Assembly: GCF_902499135.1 (NCBI RefSeq)
Contig: NZ_CABVPR010000006.1
Span: 1-64,000, forward strand
Reading direction: 5' to 3'
Source of the DNA: Burkholderia dolosa
Lineage (GTDB): Bacteria; Pseudomonadota; Gammaproteobacteria; Burkholderiales; Burkholderiaceae
Length of the DNA: 64,000 bases
Positions 58,164 through 64,000 of this stretch are shown here, piece after piece. The notes under the pieces were generated by a model. The model had not been told where the DNA came from. It saw nothing but the letters and a program-made list of their open reading frames with translations, and made no database searches. Positions within the stretch are counted from its first letter, which is position 1. Each line of letters opens with the position of its first letter. Made by a program: the position numbers and the translations under genes.

Positions 58164-58164
58164 G

Positions 58165-58359
58165 TCAGCTCTCCAGCGCTTTCGGCAGCGTCGCGTCGAG
58201 GCGTCGAATCAACTTCACGATGTCCTCGGGGATGCGCATCGCGTGGCTGCCGTGCATTGCGGCGAACGCCGGCCGCAGAAGGTTGCGTTCGTCGTCGCTC
58301 AGCTCGGCGTGTTCGAGGCGCGCGAGCGCGCGCCAGAGCGGGTCTTGCGTGTCGGTCAT
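58165..58359 (-). CDS. Small hypothetical phage protein
   Basis: A 64-aa helical protein, MTDTQDPLWRALARLEHAEL then SDDERNLLRPAFAAMHGSHAM and a final helix. AGGAG lies before the ATG. Its start overlaps the end of the DUF3268 gene by four bases, so translation is coupled. No family is recognised. Confidence 0.6.
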   Translation of the reverse strand: MTDTQDPLWRALARLEHAELSDDERNLLRPAFAAMHGSHAMRIPEDIVKLIRRLDATLPKALES

Positions 58360-58808
58360 TCGGGGTACTCCTGTTGAATGATGGCCACGACGCGATCGCA
58401 TGTCGCGACATCGAACCATCCGATGTGACATTCCTCGTGGTTCTCGATCCCGAGCTGTCGAGCCAACCAGATATATGCGTCGGTGCGCGTCATGCCGCCG
58501 GACTGCCAGATCGGGTTGAAGGCCGCTTTCGCGCGCTTCCGCGCGTCACGAGTCGGCCCGTTGGCCAGCGTTCCGAGTGGAATCGCGGTGAAGGGGTGCA
58601 GGCCGACATATGCGCGGCAGGAGCGACAGAGGAACGCCCACGGCCACTCGCCATACTCGCGGCCGTAGATTGCCGAGTTGTTCACGATCTCGACGGGGGC
58701 GCCGTCGTACGGGCATATCGTCGGAGCCGGGAGCAGGTTCTTGACGCGGGCCGTCGCTCGGCGCGACGGGTTCCAAGGCGTTTTCTTGTTTGGGGCAGGC
58801 CGACTCAT
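58356..58808 (-). CDS. DUF3268 zinc-finger protein
   Basis: A 150-aa phage protein. It has CPYDGAPVEIVNNSAIYG, WAFLCRSCRAYVGLHP, TRDARKRAKAAFNPIW and YIWLARQLGI, the DUF3268 pattern with a C-P-Y-D-G / C-x-x-C zinc finger. The start at 58808 is used; a GTG 15 bp upstream is possible but has no ribosome site. The role is unknown. Confidence 0.8.
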   Translation of the reverse strand: MSRPAPNKKTPWNPSRRATARVKNLLPAPTICPYDGAPVEIVNNSAIYGREYGEWPWAFLCRSCRAYVGLHPFTAIPLGTLANGPTRDARKRAKAAFNPIWQSGGMTRTDAYIWLARQLGIENHEECHIGWFDVATCDRVVAIIQQEYPE

Positions 58809-58813
58809 CCTGA

Positions 58814-60448
58814 TCAATCCCACCGATCGATGACGTATTCCAGCGTTGCACCCTTTGCCGTCACGCGGACGCGGTGACCGTTACCGAAGCGGCTGCTTTT
58901 CTGCAGCATCAGGCCACACGCCGATGCCTCGTCAAAGCCGCCGATCGACGCGCGGCGCGAGTACGCCTCGATCACCGATCGCACGGCGTGCAGCTCCGAC
59001 TTCAGGCATTCGGGAAAAAGGCAATTCCCGGAACGTTCGTTGCGATGATCCTTCGCGCCCTCGATGACGAGAAGCACCCCAGCGCCTTGATGAGCGTGTG
59101 GCGCATGCCATGACGATGGCTGCGCGCTGACTGCGGTCACCTTCGCCCACGTGCCCGGCGTGAGTCCCCACTGGGATGCTGGTGAACCGCCGTTGTACAG
59201 GTACCAGCTCACGGGATTGCGCTGATCGTCGCGATCCCATTGCAGGATGGGAGGCGCATCTGCATGCTGCGCAGTCAGATACGCGGCGAAGTTGGCCGAG
59301 CCCTTCGGCACATACGCTTCGATCCGTTCAGCTTCGGGCAGGACGGTGCGAGCGAATTTTTCCCATGTCATCGGGACGCCTGAAGCGATCATGGGCGAAC
59401 TGGCCGGCCTCGCACACTTCGGCTGGAGGTGGCCGAACACGCCGCCATTCGACGGGACGTGAGCCGCATCACTCGGCTTCCACAGCGTTTGTAGCTCGTC
59501 GACCCGTGCAAAGCGCCGCTCGAGCGAAGGAGCGATACCCATCTGTTCGACGATCTTCTCGGCCTGCTGAATCGTTCCCGCACTCGGCGCAGCCTGCGGA
59601 CGCTGGTACAGGAGTGGATGCATCTTCGCGGCGAACTTCGCCTTCACGTCGTCGAAGGACAGCCCTGCTGCGATGTCTTCGAGCAGCGTGCCGATCATTG
59701 ATGAGCGCGGATGTGCGAACCCTGCGGGCGCAGTAGCGACTGCGCGCCAAAGCAGATTTTCTTTCAGGCGAACATTCTTCGCCGCGTCGCGTGTGACGAT
59801 CACGTCGCGCAGCCATTCTGCCGCGCCAAGGCACTTTTCGGACCGGTAGAGCGAATCGGTCCTGAGCAGCGTTACAGCGGTTTCGACGGTAGCGAGCGTG
59901 AACTCCTGCAATGCCGTCAGCATCGTGCGGTAGTCCTCGCGCGTCTCGGCGATCGCCTGAAACGCGGTCTGTACGCGGCTCGCATGGATCAGGTGAGGGC
60001 CGGGCGTCACACAGAAGTGCGTCCATTCTCCGGTGCGAGGTTGGCCCCAGATGCTTTCGGACGTATAGAAGACGCCAGTGACGCGTGCACGCTCGACCGA
60101 CGCGCGCATCTGAGCGACCGCCGTGGCGTAGTATGGCTGCTCGACAGCGGACGCCGTTTCCTGCGTCCAGATCGGAGACGCCACCGAACCATCTTCGCTG
60201 ATGGTCACGAGGCCACCAAAGCGCTCGACAAACCGGCGGCACGCGTTACAGGTATGGTGTTGACGAATGCCGGGCGACGGCGAAAGGGCGTTCAGGTAGA
60301 CGTCGAACAGCCCTTCGACGTCCGTTGTATAGAGGCGCGTCTGCGGATTACTGGTGTGTGATGCGAAAGCGCTTTGAACGGCTGCGAGGAGAGTGTCGTA
60401 CTGCTGGTCGCGCTGTACGTCGGTCGCATGGGTAGTCGTCAGATCCAT
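58814..60448 (-). CDS. Large hypothetical phage protein
   Basis: A 544-aa protein beginning MDLTTTHATDVQRDQQYDT. It has a Cys/His cluster (HHTCNACRRFVERFGG, about residues 62-78), then a long helical region and a C-terminal domain ending VRVTAKGATLEYVIDRWD. No known catalytic motif is identified. It sits between the DUF3268 and winged-helix genes and may belong to the early DNA-processing group. A good ribosome site (CCAAGGAAC) precedes the start. Confidence 0.62.
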   Translation of the reverse strand: MDLTTTHATDVQRDQQYDTLLAAVQSAFASHTSNPQTRLYTTDVEGLFDVYLNALSPSPGIRQHHTCNACRRFVERFGGLVTISEDGSVASPIWTQETASAVEQPYYATAVAQMRASVERARVTGVFYTSESIWGQPRTGEWTHFCVTPGPHLIHASRVQTAFQAIAETREDYRTMLTALQEFTLATVETAVTLLRTDSLYRSEKCLGAAEWLRDVIVTRDAAKNVRLKENLLWRAVATAPAGFAHPRSSMIGTLLEDIAAGLSFDDVKAKFAAKMHPLLYQRPQAAPSAGTIQQAEKIVEQMGIAPSLERRFARVDELQTLWKPSDAAHVPSNGGVFGHLQPKCARPASSPMIASGVPMTWEKFARTVLPEAERIEAYVPKGSANFAAYLTAQHADAPPILQWDRDDQRNPVSWYLYNGGSPASQWGLTPGTWAKVTAVSAQPSSWHAPHAHQGAGVLLVIEGAKDHRNERSGNCLFPECLKSELHAVRSVIEAYSRRASIGGFDEASACGLMLQKSSRFGNGHRVRVTAKGATLEYVIDRWD

Positions 60449-60535
60449 ACTGTGTTCCTTGGAGAAATTGGGCGCTATACGAGCCGCCCGAATGCGCCGC
60501 GCAATCCGGGGCACGGAAGGCGCGCGGCGGTGCTG

Positions 60536-61171
60536 CTATCGGGGCATCCACTGCGTGCCACGCACGATGCGGCCGACCGGTTCGAGCACGAGCACTTCGG
60601 CTTCCCTCTCGCTGCGTACGAGCGCGCGGCCGCGCTTCTGCGCTTTTTCGAGCGAGTCGTGACGCTGCGGCTTGCAGCTGCGGCCGACCGTGACGAACAG
60701 CGGGGTGCGCGCGCCGACCGGGCCGAGCGTCAGTTCGTCGATGCGCGCTTCGAGCGCCGCGGCGTTCGTGCGCCAGGTGTCGGCCTTCTGCAGCGCGGCG
60801 TCGCGCTCGGCAGTGAGACGCTCATTGTCGGCGCGCAGGTCTGCGATGAGTTGTTCGACGAGCTCCGCGGCGTCGAGGATTCGGGCGTTCGGGTCCACCG
60901 ACTTCTCGACGAGGCCGATCGATACCAGCGCCGGCGCCGCATCCGCCATTGGCGCATCGCCGGCGAGCGCGGCGGGTCGCCCCGTTGCCGCGAGCCAGTA
61001 CACGTACTCGTTGCCGCCGCCCGTGCGCTTCATGCGCTCGACCAGCCCATCGCTGAGCATGCGGTTCAGCTCCTTCGTCACGTCGAGCAGCGGAAGCCCA
61101 GTTCCGGTCGCTATGTTCTTCGCCGTGGCTTCCGACGTCTCGGTGAGATACCGCTGGATGTCTTCTCTCAC
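60536..61171 (-). CDS. Phage winged-helix/coiled-coil protein
   Basis: A 211-aa protein that I start at GTG 61171, preceded by GGGAGG and overlapping the ATPase stop. The N-terminus VREDIQRYLTETSEATAKNIA then GLPLLDVTKELNRMLSDGLVERM reads as a winged helix. Residues about 105-145 form a coiled coil (LIADLRADNERLTAERDAAL), and the C-terminus has TPLFVTVGRSCKPQRHDSLEK. Such proteins often regulate early phage genes. It is coupled to the AAA gene. Confidence 0.7.
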   Translation of the reverse strand: MREDIQRYLTETSEATAKNIATGTGLPLLDVTKELNRMLSDGLVERMKRTGGGNEYVYWLAATGRPAALAGDAPMADAAPALVSIGLVEKSVDPNARILDAAELVEQLIADLRADNERLTAERDAALQKADTWRTNAAALEARIDELTLGPVGARTPLFVTVGRSCKPQRHDSLEKAQKRGRALVRSEREAEVLVLEPVGRIVRGTQWMPR

Positions 61172-62934
61172 GCTGCCTCCCGTACGGTGCGCGGCGCGAC
61201 GGCCGCGACCTGGCCGTCCTCGACCCAGAATGCCTCGATGCTTTCCGGCAAGCCGGTCGGCGCCGCCTTCAGGCTCATGAACACGAGCGCCGTGTCGATC
61301 TGCTGGCTGTACGCGAGGTCGTCGAGCCAGTAGAGCAGCCGGTCGCGCTCCGGACCGACCAGGACATCGGCACGGTCGAGCACGAGCAGCTTCAGGCCAG
61401 AGAAATGGCTGATCGCCGCGGCGATTTGCGCGTCGACGCGCCAGCGTTCCGATTCGGAGAGCAGGGCATACGCGCGGCCATCGGCGAGAACTTCCATCTC
61501 CGGCGTGATCGTCACGTCGGCCCATTCGGACATCTCGGCAAGGTCGGTCAGGCGCTCGTTCATCGGCGTGAGCGCTTCGCTGAGCAGGTCGGCCGGGATG
61601 CCGTTCGGCGCGAGCGCGTCGGCGATCGCCTCGTACGCCGCGACGTCTTCATGAAGCGCCGCAGCCTGCGGTGCCAGATCAGCGGCGCCGGCGGCGCGCC
61701 GTTCGATTTCGCGAAGCGTCGCGATGTCGGTGTCGAGCTGCTTGCGACGGCGCTGAAGGTCGGCCAGTTCCGAGCGCGCGGCGTCGCCGCTCTCGCGGGC
61801 GGCGGCCGCGCCGCTGTCCGCCGCGTCGTCTTCGAGCGCCCGCAGTTGCGTCGCGGCCGCGTCCGCCGCTTCGACGTCGCGTTTGCGGTTCGCGGCTGCG
61901 TTTTGCAGCGTCTTCAGGCCCTGCTCGTACTCGGGCAGCTTCGCGGCAGCTTCGTCGTCGCGCGTGCCGGTTGCGGCCGCCGCCGACAGAGCGCCGTTGA
62001 GGTAGCGCAGGAGAGCGCCGCACTCGGGGCACGAGCATTCGGTACCGGCGGATGCCGCGCCGGCGCGGATACGAAGCGCTTCGACCTTCGGCAGAAATTC
62101 GGCTACCTGCTCGTCGGCCAGCTGCGCGAGCTCTACCGCCTTCGCGTAACCGGCGGCGCGGGTGCGCAGGTCGGCGATTTTCGACGCGCGCGCACGCGCT
62201 GCGGTGTCTGCCGCGTCGGCTGCGCCGATCTGCTGCTGCAGTTCGCCGATCCGGTCGTCGAGCGCCGCGCGTTCGCCCGTGAGCTTCCGCAATGCTGCAT
62301 CGTCGAACTCGACTGCCGCTGGGCGCCACGTGGCCGCCTTTTGGCTGCCGTAGGTCTCGCCGGTCGCGTTGCGCCACGACTGCTTCGCGCCGCGCGCCCG
62401 GTCGGCCGCTTCCTTCTGCGCCGCTTCAAAGCCGGCGCGCAACATCGGCGTGATGGCTGCGAGCCGGGCGGCGGCCGGTGCCGGCACCGCATCGGCGTGG
62501 AACCCGAGTTTGTCGAGCAGCCGGGCGCGCATTTCGTCGACGCCGATCTTCACGCCCATCAGGTCGTACAGGAACGCGCGGCGCTCGGCCGCGCCGAGGT
62601 GCGCGAATCGCTGCGCGTCGAGCACCAGCGGAAGGCGCGGATCGTCAGCGAGCTCCCGCTTCAGCTTGCCGGACGGCAGCATGACGCTGTTCGCCTGCTC
62701 GCCGCACGCGACCACGATCTGGCCGGCGTCCGAGCCCTCGGTGACGAGCGAGCCGTATTCCTTCTTCAGCGCGACGCGCACGGTGTCGCTGGTGAGCGCC
62801 ATGCGCACGGCTTCCTGCAGGCTGCTCTTGCCGGCACCGTTCGGGCCGGCGAAGAGGGCGACGGGCTTCGACAACCGCAGGTCTGCGGCGTGGATCCCGA
62901 GCACTTTCGAGACGTAGATGTCGGTGATCTTCAT
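61168..62934 (-). CDS. AAA family ATPase, Rad50/SbcC-like with zinc hook
   Basis: A 588-aa SMC/Rad50-type ATPase. Walker A GPNGAGKSS is at 30-38. Two Ala-rich coiled-coil arms flank a CPEC hook at 302-305 (preceded by Cys300), matching the CPxC zinc hook of Rad50. The C-terminal half has PMNERLTDLAEMSEW, and a Walker B-like LLVLDRADVL in which the usual Glu is Arg. In phages such ATPases pair with a nuclease (for example gp46/47, SbcCD). None is adjacent here; RecT is. It likely acts in recombination. Confidence 0.85.
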   Translation of the reverse strand: MKITDIYVSKVLGIHAADLRLSKPVALFAGPNGAGKSSLQEAVRMALTSDTVRVALKKEYGSLVTEGSDAGQIVVACGEQANSVMLPSGKLKRELADDPRLPLVLDAQRFAHLGAAERRAFLYDLMGVKIGVDEMRARLLDKLGFHADAVPAPAAARLAAITPMLRAGFEAAQKEAADRARGAKQSWRNATGETYGSQKAATWRPAAVEFDDAALRKLTGERAALDDRIGELQQQIGAADAADTAARARASKIADLRTRAAGYAKAVELAQLADEQVAEFLPKVEALRIRAGAASAGTECSCPECGALLRYLNGALSAAAATGTRDDEAAAKLPEYEQGLKTLQNAAANRKRDVEAADAAATQLRALEDDAADSGAAAARESGDAARSELADLQRRRKQLDTDIATLREIERRAAGAADLAPQAAALHEDVAAYEAIADALAPNGIPADLLSEALTPMNERLTDLAEMSEWADVTITPEMEVLADGRAYALLSESERWRVDAQIAAAISHFSGLKLLVLDRADVLVGPERDRLLYWLDDLAYSQQIDTALVFMSLKAAPTGLPESIEAFWVEDGQVAAVAPRTVREAA

Positions 62935-62946
62935 GACAGGTACCGG

Positions 62947-64000
62947 TTAGTCGGCGCTGATCGGGCCGCGCGCACGACGCGCGGCGCCGGCGCGCGGTTG
63001 TTGTTGTGCCTGTTCGGCCGCCGCGGTGATGGCGCGCATGCGCGCTGATGCCGCCGCGTTCAGATCCGCCTTCGCGGCCTCATCCGGCACGCCGGCGATC
63101 GCGCTGCGCGCGAGGTCGAGATCCTCGGCGGTTGCCGCCGATTCAATGTCCTCGCGGATGCCACGCACCAGGCCGTCGACGTCGAATTCGAAGCCGCTTT
63201 GGCCGCGATGCTCGGGGGATTCGCCTTGGTCGTCGGCCGGCTCCGCGTGAGCCGCTGCCGCCGGCGCGCTTTCCGCGCGCTGCTCGGTCGCGGCGGGCGC
63301 TTCCGCCTGCGGCGCCGCTGCGCCGCGCGGTACTTCGTCGGCAGGCTGCGCGCGGCCGGCGCGCAGCTCGTCGAGCGTTGCGCGATTCACCGAGTAGCTG
63401 CCGTCGTCGTGTACGTCGACGATGTCAGCGGCTTCCTCGACGGTGGTGAGGCCCATCAGCAGCTCGGGCGCGTACAGCTTCCCGAAGAACGACGCGCTGC
63501 GGTACCGGAGCATCACTTCGGGCATCGTCTGCCACTTGCTGCCGTTCTTCGTGTACCAGCCTTCCTTCACGGCGAGCTCGATCGACACCGGCGGCGATTC
63601 GAGACGCGTGTCGGTGCCGCGTTCCAGCGCCCACGCGATGCACTCGATGTCCTCGATCTCGACGTCCTGCCGCTTCTCGGTGCGCGTGCGGTTGCCGCTC
63701 GGGCCGCTCCATTCGAACGTCACGTACGGCACCGTCTTGCGCCCGAGCTTGCGGATGTCGAATCGCAGCGGGGAGAAACGGCCGCAACCGTTCACGGCGG
63801 CGATGATCCACTGCGACGACCACGACGGCCGGCCCTCGACGATGTACAGGTTCTGCATCACCATCAGCGGGTCTGCGCCCATGCGCTGCGCCATGTTCAG
63901 CGCGACGACAGCGTTCGCGAGTGCATTCGGATTCTCGCGCGATTCGGTGACCTCGCCGTAGCGGTTCGTTTTCTCGATTACCTTGCGATACGCGGCGGGC
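62947..64000 (-). CDS. recT: RecT family single-strand annealing protein (5' end outside window)
   Basis: The frame is open from the TAG at 62947 to the window end, at least 351 residues visible; the start lies beyond 64000. The core has ALANAVVALNMAQRMGADPLMVMQNLY, RPSWSSQWIIAAVNGCGRFSP and EVMLRYRSASFFGKLYAPELLMGL, which are RecT motifs. The C-terminal ~120 residues are Ala/Gln/Glu-rich and probably disordered. RecT anneals complementary single strands, acting with a 5'-3' exonuclease that would be expected just upstream. Confidence 0.88.
   Translation of the reverse strand, partial: PAAYRKVIEKTNRYGEVTESRENPNALANAVVALNMAQRMGADPLMVMQNLYIVEGRPSWSSQWIIAAVNGCGRFSPLRFDIRKLGRKTVPYVTFEWSGPSGNRTRTEKRQDVEIEDIECIAWALERGTDTRLESPPVSIELAVKEGWYTKNGSKWQTMPEVMLRYRSASFFGKLYAPELLMGLTTVEEAADIVDVHDDGSYSVNRATLDELRAGRAQPADEVPRGAAAPQAEAPAATEQRAESAPAAAAHAEPADDQGESPEHRGQSGFEFDVDGLVRGIREDIESAATAEDLDLARSAIAGVPDEAAKADLNAAASARMRAITAAAEQAQQQPRAGAARRARGPISAD

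Larger units (their letters stand above)
46548..64000. mobile_element. Prophage or phage-like element integrated at tRNA-His (left part)
   Basis: It starts directly after tRNA-His with a tyrosine integrase pointing back at the tRNA, then a DUF4224 gene and about twenty phage-type genes, nearly all minus strand: DNA methyltransferases, DUF1643, DUF5131, DUF2303, DUF3268, a Rad50-like ATPase and RecT. No structural, lysis or repressor genes are present, so the visible part is the early/recombination arm. The right end and attR lie outside the window, so completeness cannot be judged. Confidence 0.87.

Overview
The window is about 64 kb of GC-rich (roughly two-thirds GC) beta-proteobacterial chromosome. 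It fits the Burkholderia cepacia complex, main chromosome. The reasons are the Flp/Tad pilus cluster running into a long glycine-rich second Hfq, the NUDIX-aat-bpt-pyrD order, ssuDCBF with a Mop-type ssuF, and the general codon and GC style. I could not run a search, so species is not assigned.

Layout. 1-7.4 kb: end of a tad (Flp pilus) operon: tadB (cut by the window edge), tadC, tadD, a DUF3613 protein, a TadG-like protein, then a VpsR-like sigma-54 activator and a DUF2968 coiled-coil protein. 7.5-9.5 kb: hfq2 (minus), a small secreted Asp/His-tailed protein, and a DUF1571 protein downstream of fadD. 9.5-14 kb: fadD, four tandem 50-bp palindromic repeats, a TetR regulator and an SHS-type MFS carrier, all minus strand. 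14.2-17.3 kb: GNAT, ParB-like and SulP genes on plus. 17.3-23.3 kb: a minus-strand sugar (probably fructose) ABC operon with its own ROK repressor, which sits just downstream of a perfect 27-bp palindrome. 23.6-25.7 kb: three tRNA-Leu(CAG) genes, each with its own promoter and terminator, with an aliphatic-sulfonate-type binding protein between the first two. 25.8-33 kb: rnr, rlmB, a lipoprotein amidase, rpiA, a FadR-type regulator and a Gfo/Idh/MocA oxidoreductase. 33-38.4 kb (minus): a polar amino-acid ABC permease broken by a one-base frameshift in a G6 tract, its binding protein, pyrD, the N-end-rule pair bpt/aat, a NUDIX hydrolase and tRNA-fMet. 38.5-46.4 kb: UPF0303 protein, SMR transporter, 3-hydroxyisobutyryl-CoA hydrolase-like protein, membrane protein, ssuDCBF, two small unknowns and dusA.

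46.47 kb to the end: a prophage or related integrative element at tRNA-His. A tyrosine integrase points back at the tRNA. It is followed by a nearly all-minus early region: DUF4224, an ASCH-like protein, DUF1643, DUF5131 (Gp37/Gp68), two overlapping orphan DNA methyltransferases, DUF2303, DUF3268, a Rad50-like ATPase with a CPxC hook, and RecT running off the edge. The other element end is outside the window.

What works together: the pilus genes with their local regulator; uptake, phosphorylation and repression of one sugar; sulfonate uptake and desulfonation without a linked binding protein or flavin reductase; and phage recombination plus DNA modification. The items most worth checking are the repeat-rich C5 methyltransferase, the modification-like phage gene cluster, the permease frameshift, the fadD repeat array and the ROK operator.
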